A DNA stretch of 64,000 bases from Dietzia sp. NCCP-2495 (lineage in GTDB: Bacteria > Actinomycetota > Actinomycetes > Mycobacteriales > Mycobacteriaceae), in the NCBI RefSeq assembly GCF_026011735.1, contig NZ_BRVN01000006.1:104234-168233 (forward strand), given 5' to 3'. A model generated the notes under the pieces. The model saw nothing but the letters and a program-made list of their open reading frames with translations, did not search any database and was not told the DNA's origin. Both the position numbers and the translations under genes were made by a program. Positions 36,364 to 44,182 of this stretch are shown one piece after another (position 1 is the stretch's first letter; each line of letters opens with the position of its first letter).

Positions 36364-37107
36364 GTGAACGCACCTACTCCTGATCCCGGGTCGACCGGCC
36401 GCCCCGCCTGGGTCGTGCCCGCGGCGCTCGTCGCCGTCGTGATCCTGGTGGCCGGCGGCGTCTACTTCACGTGGGACAGGGTTGCGGGGGACGACGCCGC
36501 GGACTCGGTCGCCGGGGGTGGTGCGGACGGCACCGCGGAGTGCATCACGATCGAGGAGTCCTCCTCCTTCTCCCGGCGCGGCCGGGGCGGCGGTGGCGGA
36601 TCCCCCGAGGCGGTCCCGGTGGACTGTTCGGCGCCCGAGGCGCAGTTCGCGGTGCTCGGCGAACGCCCCGCCCAGGCCGGGATCAGATATTCCGAGCGCG
36701 AGGTGCTGTGCACCGATTTCCCCGGCGTCACCACCGAGATGCAGGCCGACGGTGTCGACGGCCCGGTGTTGTGCCTCGGCCCCGTCGGGGTGGACACGGC
36801 CTCGTCGATCAACACCATCGCTCCTGGCGAGTGCCTGGTCCGTGACGGCGACGACCCCGAGGACGTCGACGGCAGCGACGACAACCCGCGCCGCGCGGAC
36901 TGCGCCGAATCGGGCGCGATGCGCGTCCTGGCCGTGCTCCGCGGCGGCGGCGACGATCTCGAGAACCGCTCGATCGGTCAGATCCGGGACTGCGAGGACG
37001 CCGACGCGCCCGAGGCCACCGAGGCCTTCTCCTGGGGGCTGGACGAGCAGGAGAGCCTCGATCACGAGAAGGCCGTGTGCCTCGAGCCAGCGCAGGCCGC
37101 ACCGTGA
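36364..37107 (+). CDS. Membrane-anchored LppU-like Cys-rich protein (copy 1)
   Basis: A 247-residue protein with a membrane helix at residues 17-37 (VVPAALVAVVILVAGGVYFTW) and an extracellular domain with regularly spaced Cys. It has an early GTAECITIEESS, then VDCSAPEAQFAVLGERPAQAG, LCLGPVGVDTASSINTIAPG, then GECLVRDGD and RRADCAESGAMRVLAVL, and a final CLEP. The GxC...C..A..V pattern resembles LppU/septum-formation-type domains. The next gene is a paralogue. The GTG at 36364 is six bases after the previous stop. Function unknown; probably an extracytoplasmic accessory of the ESX machine. Confidence 0.65.
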   Translation: MNAPTPDPGSTGRPAWVVPAALVAVVILVAGGVYFTWDRVAGDDAADSVAGGGADGTAECITIEESSSFSRRGRGGGGGSPEAVPVDCSAPEAQFAVLGERPAQAGIRYSEREVLCTDFPGVTTEMQADGVDGPVLCLGPVGVDTASSINTIAPGECLVRDGDDPEDVDGSDDNPRRADCAESGAMRVLAVLRGGGDDLENRSIGQIRDCEDADAPEATEAFSWGLDEQESLDHEKAVCLEPAQAAP

Positions 37108-37853
37108 CCACCTCTCCCCCCTTCCCGGGCCACGCCGCGGATCAGGTCGGCCCGGGTCATCCGAGCCGTCCTGGCCGTCTGGGGCGCGGTCGCGGTCGCG
37201 GGGTCCGGATCTCGGCGCTCGGCCTTGCCGGCGTCGTGGTGCTGGGCGGCCTGGTGGTGGGCGGCGTCGCCGCCGTGAACGCCTTCCGGGGCTCCGGAGC
37301 GCCGGAGGTCGGCGACTGCCTCGAGGCCGCGGAGGAGTCCGACGGGAACGCCTCCACCAGCCGCCGCGCGCGGCGCGTCGTCGACGGTCCCCGCGAGCAG
37401 CGCGTGGTGGGCTGCGACGACGGCGCAGCGGTCCACGTGGTCCTCGGCGAACGCCCCGCCGACGCCGATCCGACGACATGCCTCGGGGTCGACGGCGCCA
37501 CCGCCACAGTGGCCTCGACCGAGCCCCACCCTCGGACACTGTGTGTAGGCCCGGTCGGCGCGGATCCCGCCCTCTCGGTCAACACCGTGGTCCCCGGCGA
37601 CTGTGTGGTCGTCGACGGCGACAAGGCTCGCCGCGCCGAGTGCGGAACGGCCGGGGCCGCGCGTGTCGTGGGCGTGGTCGAGGAAGGTACGGCGGTGCCC
37701 GACGTTATTTCCGGGGTGCTCGCCGCGTGCGTGGACGCCGGCTACGACGACGCCGAGTCCCTCTACACCTGGAGCATCGACCGTGACCTGCCCGTCTCCC
37801 GACTCTCCTGGGATCGGGGACTGTGCCTGGCGCCGGAAGGAGCCACATCATGA
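37104..37853 (+). CDS. Membrane-anchored LppU-like Cys-rich protein (copy 2)
   Basis: A 249-residue paralogue of the preceding product: a basic cytoplasmic tail (RLGRGRGRGVR), a membrane helix (LGLAGVVVLGGLVVGGVAAV) and the same Cys-ordered outer domain. The domain has VGDCLEAAEES, VVGCDDGAAVHVVLGERPA, LCVGPVGADPALSVNTVVPG, GDCVVVDGDKARRAECGTAG, and a YTWSIDRDLP...LCLAP end. Shared blocks with copy 1 are obvious in GPVG.D.a.S.NT..PG.C. It overlaps copy 1 by four bases (GTGA) and the next gene by four (ATGA). Confidence 0.65.
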   Translation: MTTSPPFPGHAADQVGPGHPSRPGRLGRGRGRGVRISALGLAGVVVLGGLVVGGVAAVNAFRGSGAPEVGDCLEAAEESDGNASTSRRARRVVDGPREQRVVGCDDGAAVHVVLGERPADADPTTCLGVDGATATVASTEPHPRTLCVGPVGADPALSVNTVVPGDCVVVDGDKARRAECGTAGAARVVGVVEEGTAVPDVISGVLAACVDAGYDDAESLYTWSIDRDLPVSRLSWDRGLCLAPEGATS

Positions 37854-38458
37854 GCAAATTCAACTGGGACGCGTTCGGCCCGGTCGGTGGCGACCCCGAG
37901 GCAGAGGGTGACGACCGCGCCGCCGCGCAGGGCACTCCGGGCCGGGAGGCGTCTACGCCGACGCAGCACGACTGGGACTTCCTGCTCGGCGATGATTCCG
38001 GACTGACCACCGAGGCGATGACAGCCCAGCTCGAGGAGTTCCTCGACGCCGCCAAGGACGCCCAGACGGCGGCGGCCGCGGTCACCGCGGACGCGTGGGA
38101 CCGGGACCACCTGGTCCACGTCACGGTCAATTCGGTGGGCGTGGTGACCTCCACCGAGTTCGACGCCGATGCGATGCGTCGCAGTAGCCCGCGGGGCCTC
38201 GCGGCGGCGGTCACCGAGGCCGCCCAGGCTGCCGCCGCGGCGGCCCAGACCGCCGTGGCGAACCAGCTCAGCCCACTGCTTCCCGGACTCGACCAGCTCG
38301 AGGACGCCGTACCCGTCCCGCCCGGGGCCCCCGACGTCAATCAGTTCTTCGACGACCTGCAGTCCACCCAGCGACGCCTCTACCACGAGCCCGGCGATCC
38401 CGGCCTCGAACCGGACCCTGATCCACGGCCGAATACCGACGGAAGGACCAGACCATGA
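37850..38458 (+). CDS. YbaB-like protein of the toxin operon
   Basis: A 202-residue soluble protein. Its middle has YbaB character: a helix (MTAQLEEFLDAAKDAQTAAA), strands (DHLVHVTVNSVGVVTSTEF) and a helix (GLAAAVTEAAQAAAAAAQTA). An Asp/Pro-rich tail follows. It is tied by four-base overlaps to the genes on both sides. A second YbaB-like protein occurs at 28658. Proteins of this fold accompany ESX toxin loci; an adaptor role for loading the WXG-like product or toxin is an inference. Confidence 0.65.
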   Translation: MSKFNWDAFGPVGGDPEAEGDDRAAAQGTPGREASTPTQHDWDFLLGDDSGLTTEAMTAQLEEFLDAAKDAQTAAAAVTADAWDRDHLVHVTVNSVGVVTSTEFDADAMRRSSPRGLAAAVTEAAQAAAAAAQTAVANQLSPLLPGLDQLEDAVPVPPGAPDVNQFFDDLQSTQRRLYHEPGDPGLEPDPDPRPNTDGRTRP

Positions 38459-38940
38459 GCGACAAGTTCGAACTTGAGTCGGAGGAGTACTACCAGGCAG
38501 CGCTCGCCTTTATCCCCGTCACCGAGGACCAGCGGACGGCGCGCACCACCGCGCGTGACGACTCGGCCAGCTACTCGGGGCAATGGGGCGGCGACGAAAT
38601 GGGCGATTCCTTCTCGAAGAACTACACGAAACTGCGCACCGAGGCACTGACGAACGCGAACGAATTCATCACGAGCTTCGACGGATACCGGAAGGGCTTC
38701 GTCGACGCACGGCGAGCGTTCGTCACGCGCGATGGCGCCAATGGCGACCTCCAGGCTCGCATCGGCGAGGAGATCACACCGGACGGTGCAGATGAGCCGA
38801 TGACCGTCGAAGCAGGTGAGGAGATCTCGTTCGATGGCAACAAGTCCTACGAGACCCTGGATGAGGTCGCCGAGGAGATGAACGCCATCGAAGACGCCCA
38901 GGAAGAGGCCCGCGATGACGCGGAGGAGGACTATTCCTGA
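38455..38940 (+). CDS. WXG100-like protein preceding the toxin
   Basis: A 161-residue acidic protein whose first 90 residues form a helix-turn-helix hairpin with the turn SYSGQWGGDEMGDSFSKNY (W-G-G). An acidic region follows (EEITPDGADEPMTVEAGEE). The C-terminal helix (EVAEEMNAIEDAQEEARDD) ends in DYS. Small WXG-type partners encoded directly before large ESX toxins are usually co-exported targeting factors. It overlaps the YbaB-like gene by four bases and the toxin gene by one, which supports stoichiometric co-production. Confidence 0.75.
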   Translation: MSDKFELESEEYYQAALAFIPVTEDQRTARTTARDDSASYSGQWGGDEMGDSFSKNYTKLRTEALTNANEFITSFDGYRKGFVDARRAFVTRDGANGDLQARIGEEITPDGADEPMTVEAGEEISFDGNKSYETLDEVAEEMNAIEDAQEEARDDAEEDYS

Positions 38941-41900
38941 TGGGTGACGTCCCCAAGCCTCCGGTTCCGGACATTGTGATCGAGATTCTCGGTGGCGAAT
39001 GGCCCGAGGGCAGCGAGACGGCGATGCGAGCACTCGCTGGCGTCTGGCGGGCGGCTGCGGACGACATAGACACGATCGTCGAAGAGGCGAACACTGCGCT
39101 CACCGACCTCCTGTCCCACATCGAGGGCGAGTCCAAGAAGGCGATGCAGACCTCGACGGAAGAAATCATCGACGGTGAGTCCGGGCTCAGTGTTCTTGCC
39201 ACTGACTATCGGGCACTGGCGGACATGTGCCAAGGCTTTGCCGAAAGCCTCGAGGAAACCAAGTGGATCATCAACGTGGCGATGGTCGAGGCGGTGGCCT
39301 CGCTCGGTTTCATGTTTCTCGGACCACTCGGCGCCGGCGCCGCGCTCGCCAAACTCGCCGCCAAGAAGGTGGCGATCCGGATTGCGATCAAGGCAGCCAT
39401 CAAGAAGGTCGCCACAGAGGGTGCTAAAACCAGCCTCAAGGCGGTAGCCAAGAAGGCCCCGACGGTGATGGCGAAGGAGGTTGCGCAGCAGGCGGTTACC
39501 GAGGCGGCGGTAGATCAGCTGGGTCGACGGATCTCCGCAATGGACGGGAGCACCAGCACCAGTTTCTCCGAGTCGGCCGGAGCATTGCGCGACGGCGCGG
39601 TTTACGGTCTCGGCAGTTCCGCCGCCCGTCGGGGTCTTGGTCGAGGATCCACAACCACCGGACGGGTCGCCCGTAACGCCGCCGAAGGGATGGCGGGGAC
39701 CACCGCAGTTTCGGCGAGTCACGGCGAAGCGCCGGATGTCAAGGATCTCACTATCGGCGCGGCCGAAGGGGTAATGGGCGGAAACCACCACGGTGCAGGT
39801 AATCCGGGAAGCGACACCGGTGCCGCCTCGAACCCGGGGTCGGGGCCGAACATCAACTCCGACTCCCCCACGACCGCGGGTCCCCCCGGGGACGCCGGGG
39901 GGACGTCGACCACCCCGAATTCCGGAGATCCGGGTGGTCCGGGCCCCGGTCAATCCGTGACACTCGGAGATCCCGGTGGCGCACCGGGAGATCCGGGTGG
40001 TCCGGGCCCCGGTCAATCCGTGACACCCGGAGATCCCGGTGGCGCACCGCCCGGCCCTGTAGCGGGCGAGTCGGTGAGCCCGGTCGGAGACGGCACGGCA
40101 ACGACCCCTGCAGGCGCTGATGGTTCCGCGATAGGCGACGCCGGGGCTGGTGGGCACGGCGACGGCACGACTCACGCCGAGGGTGGGGCACAGTCTGACG
40201 GCGGCGCACAGGCCGACGGAGGTACCCAAGCCGACGGAGGTGCCCAAGCCGACGGCGCAGGTCAGGGCTCGGGAGACGGCGGCTCGCAGTCCGACGGAGG
40301 TTCCCAGGCCGACGGAGGTTCCCAGGCCGACGGCGCAGGTCAAGGCTCCGGTGATGCCGCCTCAGGAGGCGACGCCGGAAGCAACAGCAGCGGCCAGGGC
40401 GACGGAGCCGCGTCCGACAGCTCATCGTCTGGTGGCGAGTCCGCAACCAACAGCAACGATGGAGCCGCGGCGGGCGACAGTGCCGCGTCCGTCGGCGACA
40501 CCTCGTCCAGCGCTGGAGACAGCTCGACCGCCGGATCCGACTCATCCACCAGCTCGGGATCGGAAGGGTCGAGCAGCCAGTCCTCCGACGCGCTCCCGAA
40601 TGGCGACAACCTCTCCGGCCTCGATCTCGGAGGGACGGGCAGCGACTCGGTCGCGAACTCGAACATCACCGATGCCGCCGGACTCAGCAGCGACTCGGCA
40701 AGCGGCTCAGGACCGGGGACCGGGGACACCGCCACCAGCACGGCTGGCGGCGGCACCTCCGGCACCGCATCGTCTTCCGACGCGGGTTCGGCCTCAGGCA
40801 ACCACGCCGCCACCGGCGGCGAGCAGTCCGGGCAGGACCACGGCGGCGTGGCGGCCGCTCCCCCGGTCTCCGCGATGTCGGCGGCCTCGGGAGGTGCTGG
40901 CGGCTCGGCGGGCGGATCTTCGTCGTCGTCGTCGTCGGCCAAGGGCACCGACACCACCGGCGACCGGGGCACCTCTGATGACACCGGCACCGCCGATCCC
41001 GGCTCAGCCGACGGCGCCGACCCGACCCCCGGCGGCGAGTCCGTCACGCCCGACTCCGGGGACGCGAATGACTCTGGCAACGCGACTGCGGACACCGCCG
41101 AGACGACACCCGGAGAAACGGCCGACGACTCTGACATCGTGGCAGCCGCCGACAGCGGAACCGATGCCTCGCAGTCGCCCGAAGGTCTACCGGCCGTCGA
41201 CCAGCACAGCGACACGGCCGCCCCCGCCGACAAGGTCGGGGACACGGGTGACTCCGACGCCCCGGCATCGGAGGAGACCGTGGTGCCGGATTCCGACCAC
41301 CTCTCGGGACTCGATCTGCCCGACGGCGACGGCACCACCCCGGTCACCACGACGGACCCGACCACCTCGGTCGACAGCACCCCGACCGACACCTCTGACG
41401 CAGACCCGGCCCCGGCTGACGACCCGTCCAGCACCCCGGAGGACCCGTCGACGCCCACGAATCCGGACGACGTCGACACGACAGACTGCGGGCACAATTC
41501 CCTCGACGCGCTCTCCGAACGGCACCCCGACCTCCCGTCGGACCGGTCCGGCATCGGGGAGCGGGGCGACGGTCCGGTGCCCGCCGGGGCACTGTACGAC
41601 GCCGCCGGGATCACCCCTGATCTGCACCCGCGCCAGGGCACTGACCAGGCGGGGCACCCTGACGACAGCGCCACCGACGCATTCGATGCGATCAGCGACC
41701 GACTCACCGAACTCGGGGATGGCTCCACCGCTCTGGTCACCTCCAATTGGACCGCGGGCACCCACACCGGAGGCCACACGTACCTCGCCCACAATGACGG
41801 CGGCGACATCACGTTCACCGACCCGACCTCGGGCGAGTCCCACCCGTGGCCACCGACGTACAGCGACGTGGGCGACGTGGCCGCCGGATACGTGAACTCC

Positions 41901-42716
41901 GACGGCACTCCCGCTCACGGGAACTCCACCGCAGGGGATGTCAGCTCCGCGATCGGCGAAGTCGACGCCAACAAGAAGCCAGCGACGTACACCGACTGGG
42001 AGACCGCCGACCGGTCCGACCTGCACCCCGACTTCGACGCCCCACGGCACGCTCACCCCGACGGTGCGATTTCCGAGCAGGAGGTCCGCACCCGTACCGC
42101 GACATTGCCCACCGGGGAGCCTGTGACCATCGAGGAGCGTCGGACCGTCTACGCGCCCGGCCACCCTCCAGGACAGGACCCCCCGCCCCGGGACGGCGAA
42201 CGCGTCACCGTCACCACAACATCGGTATCCGCGGGCGACAGCCCGGACGTGCGCAACACCGTCACGTGGACCGAGCACGGAAGCCGGACCATCGAGGCGG
42301 AACTCAATTTGCGGCACACATTCGAGGGCATGGGGCGCACCAGCGAGGAGACCTCGCATCAGCGTGATGTGTCCAGTGGGGTGGCCGACGGCTCCAACCA
42401 GCACGGCGCCGTCACGGGCGACCACGCCGGCCACGTCGTTGCGCACCGGTTCATGCTCGACCAGGGCCTGCACAACCTCTTCCCGCAGAACGGTAACTTC
42501 AACACCAGCGCCTACAAGACGATGGAGAACGAGCTGGCCGCGCTCGTGTCGGCTCAGCACCCGGTGGACGGGAGCATCACGCTGCACTACCCGCCGGACG
42601 GCACGAGGCCCTCCGGGGTTGACGTTGCGTACGAATCGCCCGGCCTGGACAAAGATCGCAACGTCAGATTCAAGAACGAGGCGGGCCAAGATTTCAAGCG
42701 CGTATCGCTAAAGTGA
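38940..42716 (+). CDS. ESX-exported polymorphic toxin with papain-like and nuclease modules
   Basis: A 1258-residue modular toxin. Residues 1-115 are a WXG100-like/CpnT-type N-terminal helical domain (GGEWPEGSETAMRALAGVWR). A hydrophobic-basic region follows (VASLGFMFLGPLGAGAALAK, KKVAIRIAIKAAIKKVA). Residues about 280-845 are a very acidic Gly/Ser/Asp/Thr linker with tandem repeats. Residues about 848-985 match the papain-fold Tox-PL module: Cys in TTDCGHNSL (about 850), His in GTHTGGHTYLAHNDGG (about 945), Asp in ITFTDPTSGE (about 960), then HPWPP. The last about 180 residues match non-specific DNA/RNA endonucleases: GDHAGHVVAHRF and NLFPQNGNFNTSAYKTMENE. The linker is long for the family. 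Likely target: nucleic acids of rival cells. Confidence 0.8.
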   Translation: MGDVPKPPVPDIVIEILGGEWPEGSETAMRALAGVWRAAADDIDTIVEEANTALTDLLSHIEGESKKAMQTSTEEIIDGESGLSVLATDYRALADMCQGFAESLEETKWIINVAMVEAVASLGFMFLGPLGAGAALAKLAAKKVAIRIAIKAAIKKVATEGAKTSLKAVAKKAPTVMAKEVAQQAVTEAAVDQLGRRISAMDGSTSTSFSESAGALRDGAVYGLGSSAARRGLGRGSTTTGRVARNAAEGMAGTTAVSASHGEAPDVKDLTIGAAEGVMGGNHHGAGNPGSDTGAASNPGSGPNINSDSPTTAGPPGDAGGTSTTPNSGDPGGPGPGQSVTLGDPGGAPGDPGGPGPGQSVTPGDPGGAPPGPVAGESVSPVGDGTATTPAGADGSAIGDAGAGGHGDGTTHAEGGAQSDGGAQADGGTQADGGAQADGAGQGSGDGGSQSDGGSQADGGSQADGAGQGSGDAASGGDAGSNSSGQGDGAASDSSSSGGESATNSNDGAAAGDSAASVGDTSSSAGDSSTAGSDSSTSSGSEGSSSQSSDALPNGDNLSGLDLGGTGSDSVANSNITDAAGLSSDSASGSGPGTGDTATSTAGGGTSGTASSSDAGSASGNHAATGGEQSGQDHGGVAAAPPVSAMSAASGGAGGSAGGSSSSSSSAKGTDTTGDRGTSDDTGTADPGSADGADPTPGGESVTPDSGDANDSGNATADTAETTPGETADDSDIVAAADSGTDASQSPEGLPAVDQHSDTAAPADKVGDTGDSDAPASEETVVPDSDHLSGLDLPDGDGTTPVTTTDPTTSVDSTPTDTSDADPAPADDPSSTPEDPSTPTNPDDVDTTDCGHNSLDALSERHPDLPSDRSGIGERGDGPVPAGALYDAAGITPDLHPRQGTDQAGHPDDSATDAFDAISDRLTELGDGSTALVTSNWTAGTHTGGHTYLAHNDGGDITFTDPTSGESHPWPPTYSDVGDVAAGYVNSDGTPAHGNSTAGDVSSAIGEVDANKKPATYTDWETADRSDLHPDFDAPRHAHPDGAISEQEVRTRTATLPTGEPVTIEERRTVYAPGHPPGQDPPPRDGERVTVTTTSVSAGDSPDVRNTVTWTEHGSRTIEAELNLRHTFEGMGRTSEETSHQRDVSSGVADGSNQHGAVTGDHAGHVVAHRFMLDQGLHNLFPQNGNFNTSAYKTMENELAALVSAQHPVDGSITLHYPPDGTRPSGVDVAYESPGLDKDRNVRFKNEAGQDFKRVSLK
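39924..40049 (+). repeat. Two tandem 63-bp repeats in the toxin linker
   Basis: Units 39924-39986 and 39987-40049 are nearly identical and encode a 21-residue Gly/Pro/Asp repeat (GDPGGPGPGQSVT then GDPGGAP). A further degenerate Q-A-D-G-G repeat follows at about 40195-40345. Such tandem DNA repeats in a linker can change length by slippage without harming the end domains. Confidence 0.8.
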
Positions 42717-42723
42717 GGACACC

Positions 42724-43125
42724 ATGCCTATCACACTGACAGTCGACGACCAGACCGCCGGAATCCTCGTCGAGAAACTCGCCAACGACCGATACTTCCT
42801 CGCCGAAGCACCCGCCGACCACGCAGCGATGATCCTCTTCTACGAGGCTGACACCATCGAGATGCTCTTCGCCGCCTACGGGCCCGAGCGGGACGACCCC
42901 CGCGCCCGACTTCATACTTCGGCGTTTCGGATCCTCGAGGGAGTCGTCAACAACACGTGGCTCGACAACCGCGAGGACAAGCTGAGCGAACCACTCGCCG
43001 CGATCATCCAGTGCGACCTCAAGACGAAGACAGCCACCGTGACCTACCACCTAGGCGACGAATCCGAGGCCTGGCGATTCAACGACGCCAACTCCAAGGA
43101 ACTCCGCGCCGAACTCGCGCCGTGA
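42724..43125 (+). CDS. Candidate immunity protein (copy 1)
   Basis: A 133-residue acidic cytoplasmic protein starting seven bases after the toxin stop, the usual place of a cognate immunity gene. It begins PITLTVDDQTAGILVEKLA and ends with a strand pair and a Trp-containing helix (ATVTYHLGDESEAWRFNDA). By hand count it shares about 70 per cent identity with the product of 43754-44155. I recognise no named family. Immunity to the nuclease tip is inferred from position, size and charge. Confidence 0.7.
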   Translation: MPITLTVDDQTAGILVEKLANDRYFLAEAPADHAAMILFYEADTIEMLFAAYGPERDDPRARLHTSAFRILEGVVNNTWLDNREDKLSEPLAAIIQCDLKTKTATVTYHLGDESEAWRFNDANSKELRAELAP

Positions 43126-43153
43126 CCACGGGGACAGCACCGGGTCGGGCTGG

Positions 43154-43588
43154 ATGATCTACAGCTTTCCAAGCTCCGACCAACAGCGAATGGACCTTTC
43201 TCGAGCGGTGTGGACGGATCCGAATGCCACCAGAAAAGGCCCCTTCGAGGGGTACTCCATTCTCAACTATCACGCTAATTCCATAGTGTCCACGGTGAGC
43301 TCCCTTTACCGAGCTGGGGAATCTAGCATCAATGCGAACCTTAAGATCAAGACACGAGAGGAGGCTAGCCAAGCCTTTCAGGATATTTGGCGAAACAACG
43401 TCGGGACCGTGCCAGAATTCCCGTTTGCTGAAGTATTCATCTACTCCTACGGCGATGCGGTACTTACTGCACACTACTTGACCGGTAGCGACGCGCTTAA
43501 GTGGGACGTGGACGCTATCGACATCTCCGTGATTCGCGAAAAGCTGCGCCCGGCCTCAATCAATCCTCCTGAAGCGCGTACCGACTAA
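43154..43588 (+). CDS. Candidate immunity protein, divergent and AT-richer
   Basis: A 144-residue cytoplasmic protein whose coding sequence is visibly less GC-rich than everything around it, with codons such as TTT, ATA and AAT that are rare elsewhere in the window. The C-terminal half (AEVFIYSYGDAVLTAHYL then GSDALKWDVDAIDISVIREK) resembles the layout of the end of the 133-residue neighbours (strand pair, L/G, Trp, helix). It may be a distant third member acquired by transfer. A weak GGGCTGG precedes the ATG. Confidence 0.6.
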   Translation: MIYSFPSSDQQRMDLSRAVWTDPNATRKGPFEGYSILNYHANSIVSTVSSLYRAGESSINANLKIKTREEASQAFQDIWRNNVGTVPEFPFAEVFIYSYGDAVLTAHYLTGSDALKWDVDAIDISVIREKLRPASINPPEARTD

Positions 43589-43753
43589 GCGTGATCATAA
43601 CTAGGGCCTCCTCAATGTAGAAATAGCAGATGTCGACTCAGCACTAGTTTCTGCCTAGTTCCGACATTGCCAGATGCGTTCGCCATGAAGGCTCACCGAT
43701 TCAACGAGGCAACGAACCAATTGCCGGGAGAGCAGGGAGGAATCGAGGGGACG

Positions 43754-44155
43754 ATGCCGATCACGCTGACCGTCGATGACGAGACCACCGCTGCGCTCGT
43801 CGACAAGCTCACCAACGACCCATACTTTCTTGCTGAAGAACCTGCTGACCACGCAGCCATGATCCTCTTCTACGAAGCAAGTACCATCAAGATACTTGCG
43901 GCGGCATACGGCCCTGAACGAAGCGATATTCACGGGGACATACACCCTAGAACTGCCCGAATTCTGCGTGGCGTCGTCCAAAACACTTGGCTCGACAACC
44001 AAGACGACCAACCAGGCGAACCCCTTGCCGCGATCATCCAGTGTGACCTCAAAGCTAAAGCGGCGACTGCAACCTATTACCTCGGCGACGAAGCCGAGGC
44101 CTGGCGCTACAACAATGACAACTCCATGGAGCTACGCGCTGCACTGGCCCCCTGA
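43754..44155 (+). CDS. Candidate immunity protein (copy 2)
   Basis: A 133-residue paralogue of the product of 42724-43125, the same length and colinear without gaps. The most conserved parts are ADHAAMILFYEA, AAYGPER, EPLAAIIQCDLK and the end ELRAALAP; variation concentrates at residues 58-75. The start is the ATG at 43754 after GAGGGGACG; the frame is open to 43667 with unrelated sequence. Tandem variant copies behind a toxin usually mark old or foreign toxin specificities. Confidence 0.7.
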   Translation: MPITLTVDDETTAALVDKLTNDPYFLAEEPADHAAMILFYEASTIKILAAAYGPERSDIHGDIHPRTARILRGVVQNTWLDNQDDQPGEPLAAIIQCDLKAKAATATYYLGDEAEAWRYNNDNSMELRAALAP

Positions 44156-44182
44156 CCAGACTCCCACCGAGAGGACCCGATC

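Noticed and set aside
40340..42689. Minus-strand frames of 522 and 500 residues opposite the toxin gene
   Set aside because: They arise from the low-complexity linker; Ser/Pro/Val-rich with no motif, whereas the plus strand has clear domains.
38940..42716. NAD-glycohydrolase (TNT) tip as in CpnT
   Set aside because: The C-terminus has the endonuclease motifs GDHAGH and NLFPQNGNFN, not TNT motifs; only the N-terminal head is CpnT-like.
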